Assembly: GCA_027924645.1 (NCBI GenBank) | Contig: BSBN01001751.1 | Span: 868,001 to 932,000 of the forward strand | Direction: 5' to 3' | DNA: 64,000 nucleotides | Source: Cunninghamia lanceolata | Taxonomy: Eukaryota > Streptophyta > Pinopsida > Cupressales > Cupressaceae | Part shown: positions 21,961 through 32,343 of the stretch, piece by piece | How positions within the stretch are numbered: position 1 is the stretch's first letter | Layout: each line of letters starts with the position of its first letter | Program-made: the position numbers and the translations under genes | Notes under the pieces: generated by a model | Databases searched by the model: none | What the model saw: the letters and a program-made list of their open reading frames with translations, nothing else | Told to the model about the DNA's origin: nothing

Positions 21961-23400
21961 GGCGCTTCAACTCAAGGTGTCAGCGACCATGTTCTCCTTC
22001 CCTTTGATGTAGTGGACATCAAAGTCATACTAGCATAAGAACTCCATCCAACAACGCTGGCTTGCATTCAAATTGGGCTATGTGAAAATGTACTATAAGC
22101 TATGGTAATCTGAATGGAGCTCAAAGCATCGACCTAAAAGGAAGTGTCTCCAATGGACAAGAGCATGAATAACTGTTGCGAGCTCTAAATCATGAGTAGA
22201 GTAGTTTAGTTCATGTGTCTTGAGCTTACGCGATTCGTATGCAATCGCTCTACCACCCTGCATAAGCACGACTCCCAAACCCTCTAAAGATACATCTGTG
22301 CAAACAACAAAATCCTCTGCAAGATCTGGAACTACTAATATGGGAGCGCTGGTAAGACACTCCTTGAGGACCCTAAAGGCCCTCTCACACTGCTCAGTCC
22401 AAGTGAAACCTTTCCCTTTCCGCTGAAGGGATGTGATGGGATACGTTAACCTGGAGAAGCTTTCAACGAATCTATGGTAATAACCAGCTAATCCCATAAA
22501 ACTCCTGACCTCAGGCACATTGGTGGGTGCTAGCCAGTCCTGAATCGCTTTGATCTTTGATGGATCTACGGAGATGCCATCACCTGATAAGATGTGCCCC
22601 AAATACTGCACCTCTATCCTGAAGAAGGCACACTTTGCCAGGTTGCCGAAAAGTTGTTGTTCTCGTAAGCACTGCAACACCTAACACAAATGATCCACAT
22701 CTTTCTTGGTCCGCAAATAGATCAAAATATTGTCAAGAAATATTATCACAAACTGATGTAAGTAAGTGCGGAACACCCCATTCATGAGGTTCGTGAACAC
22801 TGCAGGGGCATTCGTCAAACCAAAGGGTACCACTGTGAACTCATAATGGCAATATCTGGTTCGAAACACAGTCTTGTGAATATCTGCCTCTGTGATGCAC
22901 AATTGGTGATACCCAAATTTTAGATCAATTTTTGAGAACACTCTGGCTCCCTGCATCTGATCAAAGAGGTCATCAATCCTAGGCATAGGATAATGGTTCT
23001 TCACCATCACCTTGTTCAACTACTTGTAATCCATGAATAATCGAAGAGACCCATCCTTCTTTTTCATGAAGATAACCGGTGCGCCCCATGGTGAAATACT
23101 AGGTCGGATGTGCCCCTTCTCAAGTAGTTCCTCTAACTGCAATTTGAGCTCTATAAGTTCATGTGTAGTCATCTTGTAGGGTGCATGAGACACTGGCTCT
23201 ACACTGGCACTAAGTTGATGTGAAAATCAACCTCTCTGCATGGAGGCATACCTGGTAATTCTGGTGGAAATACGTCGGCAAAGTCTCTCGGGATAGGGTG
23301 ATCATCTAAAGAAGCCTCAGGCTCATCGTCTGATCTGTCACTAACCGTGATAACAAACATTTGACAACCCTTTCACATGTAGCACTTAAGCTACTAAGCA
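21961..23400 (-). pseudogene. TE-B reverse transcriptase and RNase H
   Basis: RT motifs at 22681-23040: '[31 protein letters not shown]', '[17 protein letters not shown]' and '[11 protein letters not shown]'. The last should be a F/YxDD box, and the second Asp codon is AAT at 22729-22731. RNase H at 22093-22500 has D in 'FVVCTDVSLEGLGVVL', E in 'YSTHDLELATVIHAL' and D in 'ELHSDYHSL', so it looks better preserved than RT. Upstream, to about 23400, is the protease-RT linker and RT N-terminus with several stops. Confidence 0.9.
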
Positions 23401-23985
23401 GAGATCATACAAACAGCCGTGGGCTTCTGAATGCCCACTATCTCAACTGGTGAGCCATGATTGTCTAAGAAGCTAATCATCCTCTAGCGACAATCTAGCT
23501 TGGCTCTATGAGCCGCAAGCCAGTCCATACCCAGAACTACACCGTAGGATTCTAATGGCATAACCCTAAGGTCACATGATGTAGTGAAGGAACCCAAGGA
23601 GATCTCACAATCTCTAACCAAGGTATCTACTGACATCCTGGTCCTAGAGGCCAACTCAACCTCCCACCTAATGTCCTACCTAGAAGCCACCAGCCTGCAA
23701 CATTCCACTAACGATGTAGATAGAAAAGAGTCGGTAGCTCCAGAGTCGAAAAGAACAGAGATGGGAAAATCCCCAATCATACATGTTGTCTCAATAACTG
23801 AGGCCTGGAAGTCAGCCTGGCGATTGTCAACCGCTACAAACATGTGGTGGGACCTGCCCACATCACCTACAGTCTGCTCAGATCCTCTTGAACGGGGCTA
23901 TTCCCCTGCTGTAAATCCCTATGGACACTCTCTAGCCATTGCCCTACCCCACCACATACATAACACAGGCCCCTAGCCTGTAACT
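23401..23985 (-). pseudogene. TE-B aspartic protease and zinc-knuckle region
   Basis: Protease motif 'VLFDSGATDSFLS' with DSG at 23739-23747, preceded by 'CMIGDFPIS'. 'GMDWLAAHRAKLDC' lies downstream near 23470-23520. Upstream, close to the TE-D insertion, is a CCHC-like 'CYVCGG' followed by a frameshift, which is the gag zinc knuckle. TE-D is inserted just upstream of it. Confidence 0.85.
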
Positions 23986-23990
23986 GTCCT
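23986..23990. repeat. Target site duplication GTCCT, left copy (TE-D)
   Basis: Precedes TGTAAGGG of the TE-D LTR and recurs at 29106-29110. Confidence 0.95.
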
Positions 23991-25041
23991 TGTAAGGGTA
24001 AAATGGTGATCAATCAAATGAATTAAACAAGACCCAAACATCAAGAGAATAGTGAAACAAGAAGGATTCAATAAACAAAGCAATGAACAAACACAGTGCA
24101 AACCTCTCCCGTTTCAAAACTTCTGTTGTTCGCCTATCACAAATCGTCCTTTTGCAGATGAGATGAGCCCTCAAAGAGTGCAATCTTTTTAGCTGTTTAA
24201 GGAAGTCGATGGTGAACGGCTGTGGTGATATGCAATGAAGATGAGCTCCAATGCAAGTATGTGATCTCAAGCTTGTAGATGACAAAAGGGTGCCAAAGGC
24301 GCGCTGGTGGTATTTCTACAGAGTAATGATGTCAAAAGCCTGGATGATTAGAATGGAAGGATGAAGCTTCATTTATAGACTCAGAAGAATGAGAATCAAT
24401 GGTTGAGAGGAGATATGAAGATCAACGGCTAAGAATGTTTGAGGAATGTGCAACCAGTAGAAATGTGACAAGTGTCCCAGCTCCATCATGAAAGAGGGGA
24501 TGTGACAAAATTGATTGGAGAGTTAACTCCATTGACTGAACAGTTAACAGACTTGATTGATCAGTTAGAAGAGTGGATTGTGGAACTGACTAAATTGATT
24601 GACCAGTTAATTGGGTTGATTGAGGAGTCAACAGAATAGATTGACCAGTGAACTCAAATGATTAATCAGTTAACAGATTTGATTGATTAGTTAAACTAAC
24701 TTCTGATTTGAGAAGAAATAGGCCACGTGGGTGAGAGAAAAATAGGTAATTAAATATTAAATATATTTAATTACATGTGCAACTTGATGATGTGGACAAG
24801 GTGAGGTGGATTTTTGAATTTAGAACTTAGGATAGAGGAATTTGGATTAATTAAATAATTTATGATTATTTAATTGTGTAGGACACTTAGAAGAATTTTA
24901 ATTAAATAAATTGAATTTATTTAATTATGGAACAATGAATTGATTAAATAAATTTAGAATATTTATTTAATTAATAGAAGAAGCGAATAAATATTTAGAA
25001 TATTTATTTAGGATGAATCATGTCATTTTTAGGCGTATACA
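23991..25041 (-). repeat. TE-D 3' LTR
   Basis: Starts TGTAAGGG and ends TTTTTAGGCGTATACA. At 24510-24700 it contains a degenerate repeat of TTGATTGA(C/T)CAGTTAACAGA type, with about seven units of roughly 20-30 bp. At about 24745-25010 it holds a series of AT-rich inverted repeats built on AATTAAATA/TATTTAATT. Confidence 0.95.
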
Positions 25042-25056
25042 TTTTGCCCCTCTTTG
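25042..25056 (-). promoter_or_regulatory. TE-D polypurine tract
   Basis: On the - strand AAAGAGGGGCAAAA precedes the LTR start TGTATACGCC. TE-E has a near-identical tract (AAAGAGGAGCAAA), so the two are related. Confidence 0.88.
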
Positions 25057-27371
25057 ATGCAATGCAGTTTACAGCATTGCTTCAAAGAAGTCAATAGTCT
25101 GATAGTGATACATGCCCCAGTTTGCCCCTGGTACAAGTTTAACGACAAGATGCCCCCTCGGGAGATTGGATGAGAAGAAGGCAGAAGGCGTGAGACGGAC
25201 AATCTCACGATGAAGAAGGTTAAGTTTGAAGAAAATGGGTGAAGAAAGAGCCGAATGATACACGATGCAAGATGGAATGATGACACACACAAGCAAGTAA
25301 GCAAGTATGCACAAATGACACAAGAACAAACAAGGTATTGCCCCTGTCAAGCGGTAAACCAATGATATACTAATAATGATGTACAACAATGTTGTCATGG
25401 CGGGGAACGATGTATCCCTAGACCAACACGACAGGCGTGTTGTCATGGCGGGGAATGATGGATCCCTAGAGCAACATGAAGGATAGTGTCTGGTTCTAGG
25501 AAATGAAGCATGTCGTGTAAGACACGTGTATTGGTCTGATTTCGATAATGCAACATCCTGTATAAGACAATTGATTGATTAACTGATCGAGTTGGTTTAC
25601 GACCAGACAAGGATCAAGACCACTGATTGTGATTGGATCATTTGTGCAAGATTGACTTGACATGATTGATATGGATTAAGGATGGACCTGCATTTGGATC
25701 ATTGCGCAGACTGACTGGACAAGGATGAAAGATCTGATGATAGATAGAAATCTGATTGATAGAAGAAAGACTCGATAGAAGGACTCGCAAGCTTTTGTAA
25801 ACATTGATAGTCTGCATTGTTGGATCTTTATTGCACGGGGTATGGTATGGATGTATAAATGGATATAGGATGGATGCTTTGCTATTGGAGTGCTTTATTT
25901 TATCATTGGGCATTGTTTTTTTGTGGTACTTTTCTGAAATGTTGTAAGTGAATACAAGCATCGAGGTATAATTGAACCGAGATGACCTGAGTATCGCTTA
26001 CATGGATTGTGATTTAGCAAGTTAATACAAGCATCTAGTCAAAATTGAATCTAGATGACCTGAGTACTTCTTGCGTTTCAACAAACAAGGATTGCCCCCG
26101 TTCATGTTATACCTTTGATGTCCTCGATGATCTTTTGCTAATCATGTCCTTAGACAAGGCATCACATTACTAAAGTTTAATCCACAAACAACAAAAAAAA
26201 AAGTAATCATGCCCCCATCATAGCATCTCTAGCTTTTGGCATCCTTGAGTAGCATAGGAAGGTATGATAGCAAAAATTAGGACTTGAACTGTTAACCACG
26301 TTTCTGATCTACAAAGCATATTTGCGTTGATATGTGTTTAGTTCTTGCCGTAATTTGCATAAAATCATTTAGAAGACCTTGGGTATTTGCTTTGCATTGG
26401 ATAGGTGAAGATGTTCACAGTCAAGATTTCTACTTGAGGCGCGGGTTCTGCTTGCATTTGCTTGCTTGGTGAGAAGATTGCACAATCCTTATTGGGGAGA
26501 TGGACCCTAAGGGACTGAGCTAGTGCCTCGGGGGCTCATTGCTAAATGGCCTTGCCTACGTGACGACGCAGAGGCAACATAGTTCGGGGTAAACCCTAAT
26601 GGACCATGGATGGACTAGAAGAAAGACGACAAGAATGAAGACAAGAAGGAGGATGAATGGGACCATAGAAGAAATGGAAGCCTCGGGGGCGCATTAGAAT
26701 AATGGCCTTGCCTACGTGACGGCACAGAGGCAACGTAGTTCACGGTAAACCCTAATGGACCATGGATGGACTAGAAGAAAGACGACAAGAATGAAGACCA
26801 GAAAGGGGATTAATGGGACCATGGAAGAAATGGAAGCCTCAGGGGCGCATTAGAATAATGGCCTTGCCTACGTGACGGCGCAGAGGCAACATAGTTCACA
26901 GACTTGGACCATGGACACCGACGAGGGACACTACACTAGGCTCACATGAAGGAGACGGTATGGGACAAAACCTTGGTTGACAAGGCCACAAGGAGAGTAT
27001 CGAGCCATGATAGGTAACTGTCAGGTGTTTATTGTGGGACAGATATGGGTCGAATGGGGTGAATAGAGAAAGAATGGACTCAAGGTGATTGGATTCCCAA
27101 AGATGGAGAAGGCAGTTTATCACAAGTAACGCCTGTTTACCAGGTTTTCATCACTTGCTTTTATTTGCACGAGAAGCTAGAAAGTAAACATGATGCCTGT
27201 TTGCTAGGTTTTCATCATGATACCTATCCAAGGCGCCTGTTTGCCAGGTTTTCACCAAAGGATGATTTTTTCTGTATGCCTTTCGATTTTTTCTAATTTT
27301 TTTGTATTTTCTCTTTTCAATTTTTTTTTTGTTTTTTTGATTTCATGGTGCCCCTTTGCACTGGGGTTCTC
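25057..27371 (-). repeat. TE-D repeat-rich 3' untranslated region
   Basis: About 2.3 kb without a gene, holding several tandem repeats. There are two roughly 50-bp copies with GTTGTCATGGCGGGGAA (25389 and 25438). There are two roughly 55-bp copies with AATACAAGCATC and GATGACCTGAGTA (25946-26075). A 155-bp unit occurs about 2.4 times (starting 26525, 26680 and 26836). GCCTGTTT(A/G)C(C/T)AGGTTTTCA occurs three times (about 27129, 27190 and 27235). Variable repeats between pol and LTR are known from Tat/Ogre elements and can seed satellites. Confidence 0.88.
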
Positions 27372-28027
27372 CTAGGTATAGAACCGGCGAGGGTGCATGC
27401 TGTTGATTGGATCATCAAATAAGTCACCCTCTGATGTGGCCAACTGATATGCCCCCGATCCGTAAGCAGCTACAATCACATAGGGCCCAAGCCAGTTAGG
27501 CTCGAACTTACCTTTCTTTTCTCTGTCCTGCTGATTGTGAGGGTTCTCTTTTAGAACGAGGTCCCCAACCTTGAAGCATCTTGGTCTAACCTTGTGGTTG
27601 TAGCTTCTTGACATCATCTGTTGATAGGCTTTGAGATGGTCAAAAGCTTTCTGGCGCCTTTCCTCTAGCAGCTCTAGTTCCTGTAGCCTGGAGACTCTAT
27701 ATTCTTCATCTGATATGAGACCTTTCAACGACACCCTGAGGGATGGGAGTTCGACCTCAATGGGAAGGATGGCTTCAGAGCCATAGACAAGGGTGTAGGG
27801 TGTAGCACCTATGGGAGTGCGTATACTGGTTCTGTAGGCCCACAGTGTGGGATTGAGTTGGACGTGCCAATCACGACCAACTTCATTGACAGTCTTCTTT
27901 AAGATTTTCAGAATGGTTTTATTCGATGCCTCAGCTTGGCCGTTACCTTGGGGGTAGTATGGAGTGGAGAAACGATGTTGGATTTTGAAACGCGCACAAA
28001 GTTCCTGGACATCCTGATTTTTGAATA
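27372..28027 (-). pseudogene. TE-D integrase, C-terminal half only
   Basis: Starts inside the core at 'FKNQDVQELC' just at the LTR boundary. It continues through 'HRFSTPYYPQGNGQAEASNK' (catalytic Glu region) and 'TPIGATPYTLVYGSEAILP', and finishes with a C-terminal domain 'RPRCFKVGDLVLKENP' and 'GKFEPNWLGPYVIVAAYGSGAYQL' ending at a natural-looking TAG. No internal stop is seen over about 218 codons, the best-preserved coding stretch in the window. The first two catalytic Asp residues lie in the missing part, so it cannot be active. Tat/Ogre lineage by its C-terminus. Confidence 0.92.
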
Positions 28028-29105
28028 TGTAAGGGTAAAATGGTGATCAATCAAATGAATTAAACAAGACCCAAACATCAACAGAATAGTGAAACAAGAA
28101 GGATTCAATAAACAAAGCAATGAACAAACACAATGCAAACCTCTCCCGTTTCGAAACTTCTGTTGTTCGCCTATCACAAATCGTCCTTTTGCAGATGAGA
28201 TGAGCCCTCAGAGAGTGCAATCTTTTTAGCTGTTTAAGGAAGTCGATGGTGAATGGCTGTGGTGATATGCAATGAAGATGAGCTCCAATGCAAGTATGTG
28301 ATCTCAAGCTTGTAGATGACAAAAGGGTGCCAAAGGCGCGCTGGTGGTATTTCTGCAGAGTAACGATGTCAAAAGCCTGGATGATTAGAATGGAAGGATG
28401 AAGCTTCATTTATAGACTCAGAAGAATGAGAATCAATGGTTGAGAGGAGATATGAAGATCAATGGCTAAGAATGTTTGAGGAATGTGCAACCAATAGAAA
28501 TGTGACAAGTGTCCCAGCTCCATCATGAAAGAGGGGATGTGACAAAATTGATTGGAGAGTTAACTCCATTGACTGAGCAGTTAACAGACTTGATTGATCA
28601 GTTAGAAGAGTGGATTGTGGAACTGACTGAATTGATTGACCAGTGAATTGGGTTGATTGAGGAGTCAACAGAATAGATTGACCAGTGAACTCAAATGATT
28701 AATCAGTTAACAGATTTGATTGATTAGTTAAACTAACTTCTGATTTAAGAAGAAATAGGCCACGTGGGTGAGAGAAAAATAGGTAATTAAATATTAAGTA
28801 TATTTAATTACATGTGCAACTTAATGATGTGGACAAGGTGAGGTGGAAAAGGTGAGGTGTAAAGATGAGGTGGATTTTTGAATTTAGAACTTAGGATAGA
28901 GGAATTTGGATTAATTAAATAATTTATGATTATTTAATTGTGTAGGACACTTAGAAGAATTTTAATTAAATAAATTGAATTTATTTAATTATGGAACAAT
29001 GAATTGATTAAATAAATTTAGAATATTTATTTAATTAATAGAAGAAGGGAATAAATATTTAGAATATTTATTTAGGATGAATCATGTCATTTTTAGGCGT
29101 ATACA
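28028..29105 (-). repeat. TE-D 5' LTR
   Basis: TGTAAGGG to GTATACA. About 27 bp longer than the 3' LTR because of extra copies of an AAGGTGAGGTGGA-type word near 28838-28870. Its inner end joins integrase sequence directly, with no PBS between. Confidence 0.95.
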
Positions 29106-29110
29106 GTCCT
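29106..29110. repeat. Target site duplication GTCCT, right copy (TE-D)
   Basis: Directly follows GTATACA of the TE-D LTR. TE-B gag sequence resumes after it. Confidence 0.95.
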
Positions 29111-30411
29111 GACTGAGTCCTACCCAACTGTTGTTGTCTAGTCCATCCAGTGGACCCCTGTGAACCTCTATAAGACTGTTGAGACCTTGCGAGTCCCGCA
29201 GATGATCCCTGTTGTCTCTGATCTCTGCGCAGGCCTTGCTGCTACCAACCACGGTTCTGTCCTCCCTGAACCCTCTGTTGGGGTCTAGACCTCTGCTAAT
29301 GCTTCTGTGGAGGCCTAGGACGTAATGATAAAGAATTAAATCCTCCTCTCTATGGTGTGGATTGTGGCCTATAAAAGTTCTGTTGTTGCTGGTGATTACG
29401 GTCCTGAAACTGCGGGTGTGAATTCTACCCTCATCACTAAATTTCCTCTGCAATAAGAGCCTTTTCGACAGCCTCACTCATAGTCTGGGGGCCTGCCATA
29501 TGCACTGGTCCTGCTATCCCATGATTCAGACCTCTGATGAATTTGTGCACTAGGAGTTTCTCGTCATGGAGATACTCTACATAACAAGAAAGCTCAATGA
29601 ACCGGCTCTCATACTGAGCAACTGTGAGTCCTCTCTACTGTAAATCATGGAACTCATCTATCCAGCGCTGTCTGTAAGGATCTGACAAATATCGTGCATT
29701 ATAGCGCTCTATGAATATATCCCATGTGAGTGTATCTAAGGATAATCGGTGCTTGCACTCCTCAGTGCGCCACCAGGTAGCTGTTGCATCTCTCAGAAGG
29801 TGTACTGCCACTCGTGCTTTCGTTTTGCTCCCATAAGGTCGCAACACGAAGCACCTATCTAAGCTGATAAGCCAAGCCTCAACCATAGCTCGCTCTGTAG
29901 CTCCTGCGAAGGTAGGTGGATTGAGCCTAAGCAAGTCTCTGATGGGGTCTCCTCTGTCTCTAAGTCCTACAACCAGCTCATCCAACCCATACTCATATAG
30001 TCCATGATGTATCTACTCTACTCTCATGGTCTCATCTCGTCTCGAGAGTCTCAGAGGACTCCTACTCAATGCTCGGTAGGCTGGCCCTACCTCCTCCACT
30101 GTAGTATCAGGTATCTCTACAAAAGGCTCCATACGTGGCACCTCTTGCGGATCAATATAGGGCTCCACATGTGGCTCAATACGTGACTCAGTACATGGAT
30201 CCTTACATGGCTCCTCTCACAGATCAACGCAAGGCTCATCACGTGGCTCAGGAATAGCTGGCGGTAACCTCTCTAACATGGCCTGCAATGTTTGTAAAAT
30301 TTGAGGACCTATGTCTAGTACTGGTGGTGCCTATGGTACTGGCTGATCTGCTATAACTGCAGGTCCTTGTCCCTCTATAGAGGAATCACTGTATACCTCA
30401 ATGGACGCCAT
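29111..30411 (-). pseudogene. TE-B gag
   Basis: ATG at 30411 ('MASIEVYSD'), about 120 bases inside the PBS. An acidic, Pro-rich N-terminus is followed by the retrotransposon gag domain at 29635-29985 with 'NPPTFAGATERAMVEAWL', 'AVHLLRDATATWWRTEE', 'IFIERYNARYLSD' and 'RQRWIDEFHDLQ'. It continues with 'VAQYESRFIELSCYVEYLHDEKLLVHKFIRGLN' and an Arg/Gln-rich part. Several TAG/TGA stops are seen. TE-D interrupts it before the zinc knuckle. Confidence 0.88.
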
Positions 30412-30530
30412 GTTGTGCGATCGCGCTCGTTGAACATGTCAGGGAGGCATCCTACAAAACAAGGCAGGCACTAATCAATCAAAGTTGTGGAATAAATAAC
30501 GTGCCCAAATATGCCAAGTGTTTAAACTTG
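30412..30530 (-). other. TE-B 5' leader
   Basis: Short untranslated stretch between PBS and gag ATG. Nothing further seen. Confidence 0.6.
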
Positions 30531-30543
30531 GGCTCTGATACCA
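30531..30543 (-). promoter_or_regulatory. TE-B primer binding site (initiator tRNA-Met)
   Basis: On the - strand TGGTATCAGAGCC starts two bases inside the 5' LTR end. This is the classic plant retroelement PBS, complementary to the 3' end of initiator methionine tRNA. Confidence 0.95.
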
Positions 30544-31589
30544 AATGTTATGCCCACATTTCCCATGTGGTCACAACACACATCACACGTGTCATGTCCA
30601 CATTTGTCATGTGGTCATGACATGAAATATCAAAAATTTTCCCATGCTTCCCTAGAAACCCCCTCGCACGTGTAAGTGTGCTCGGTAGCATACACTTAAG
30701 GTGTAAACAATACAGTTGTCAGCGAGGTAATACACACACGTGTGCGTACCCAAATGCAAGAAGGCCAACAAGGGGGTCATCGCGACGCAGTTAACGTCGC
30801 TACAAGGGTTAAACTTACTAAACTACTAAACCCTAAATTTTGGAAAAATTTGGCAGCATAACGGCTCATGGGCATGAGTGGGGTTTATTGCACTAACACT
30901 AATCCTGATCACGAGGTCTCCTGATAGGATCAATAAATTTCTTACAACTCCCTAATTACATTGAAATTACAATTGATTAAGTTAATGGCACATTTTTCAA
31001 CAAAGTTTGATCATCTGTTCTCCCTCATGTTTTCTAAAATTTAATATAAATTGGTTCTCCTTCTAATTTTAGCATTTTCAACAAAGCCTGTACATTTGTT
31101 CTCCTTCCCATTTCTCTAAAATTTTATTTTATTTTGCTCTCTTTCATGTTCTCTATCAATCAAAGTTATCACTGCATCCTTTACATTATTCCTAATTTCT
31201 TGGTAGATCAGTTCTCTATCAATCAGAGTTATCTCTGCATCCTTTTCATTATTCCTAATTTCTTGGTAGATCAGATCACGTAAACAGGCCTTACTAACTT
31301 TGTTTGATGAAGTCCACTAGGTTTCCGCTATAGATTTAATTCAACGTTTGAATTAATTTTGTTAATTAAATCGCCCCCAATCAAGATTAACAGGTTATTA
31401 AATCTCAATTAGTACTCTTAGCCCAATTTCGGAAAAGGTTGTGTATTTTCTCCTCTTGTTTTCACTTTTATCTTTCTTTCTCTTTTTCTCTCATTTTTCT
31501 CAATTGGACGTTTACTCAATTTACAGGTCAAGTTAAAATGGACACATATGAAATGCATATGATGGCTTAATTTATTTAAGAAGATATAA

Positions 31590-31624
<35 letters not shown>

Positions 31625-32267
31625 ATGTATTATATCAGTGGGTTTACTTTTATAAGGATAGTGAATTTATAAAATTCATTCTAAAAGTATATATATATAT
31701 ATTTTACTTGAGAAAAGTATATTTTTCTTTTCATTTTCTTCGTATTTCCTTTAAAAATGAAGTTATAAACCTCTAACACATTTTCTTTTAATAACTCAAT
31801 GAATTTATCTTTCATTAATATATATATTTATTTTACTTATGAGTAAGTTTATTTTTCTTTGATATTTTATATTGGAAATAAGTGGAGCCCTAAAATCTAT
31901 TTGAAGGGCTCCATTAGTTGAACCCTAACCAAATTTTTATTGGTTTGTTTGATGCATTTGACAAGGTTCATGGAGGGCGGTGGCGGCGACGCAGAGAGGT
32001 GGTTTAGGTGGGGTGAGGGCCGCGAGCATGGGTGGAGGTAGCCGCAGGGAGCGGCGAAGGGAGACAGAGGAGCCATGGCGGATGGCGGTGGTGTTGCGAA
32101 GGCCGCAGGGAGCAGTGAGGGCAGAGCGGAGGTCGTAGGCGGAGGTCGCGGGCGGACTGTGTAGGGGGAGTGGAATACACAAAGGGGGGGCTGTGGGGTT
32201 TAGACCCAGATGGAGTGTGGTGGCACGGCGGCGGAAGACGAAGGCCGCAGGGTATGGTTAGCAGGGA

Positions 32268-32343
32268 GTGTGGGGAGGGGGCGGAGCCCCCACCCACATC
32301 CCACTTAGTGGGGTGTGGGTGGGGGCTCCGCCCCTTGCCCACA
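32268..32343. repeat. GC-rich palindrome, second copy
   Basis: Counterpart of 2975-3045. A few more mismatches near the right end (CCCCTTGCCC instead of CCCCCTCCCC), but the GGGGGCGGAGCCCCCAC-type core still pairs. Confidence 0.9.

Larger units (their letters stand above)
23991..29105 (-). mobile_element. TE-D: internally deleted Tat-like gypsy element
   Basis: Two LTRs of 1,051 and 1,078 bp with intact ends and TSD GTCCT, but the 3.0-kb interior holds only the 3' part of integrase, a repeat-rich 3' region and the PPT. Gag, protease, RT, RNase H, the first half of integrase and the PBS are missing. About 3 differences in the first 135 bases of the LTRs make it probably the youngest insertion here. 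It is non-autonomous. Confidence 0.93.

Noticed and set aside
28047..28409. 120-codon - strand ORF in the TE-D LTR (91 codons in the other LTR)
   Set aside because: On the sense strand, but the frame is already broken in the other LTR, with no recognisable domain. Probably chance in LTR sequence.
30004..30186. 60-codon + strand ORF
   Set aside because: Antisense to TE-B gag.
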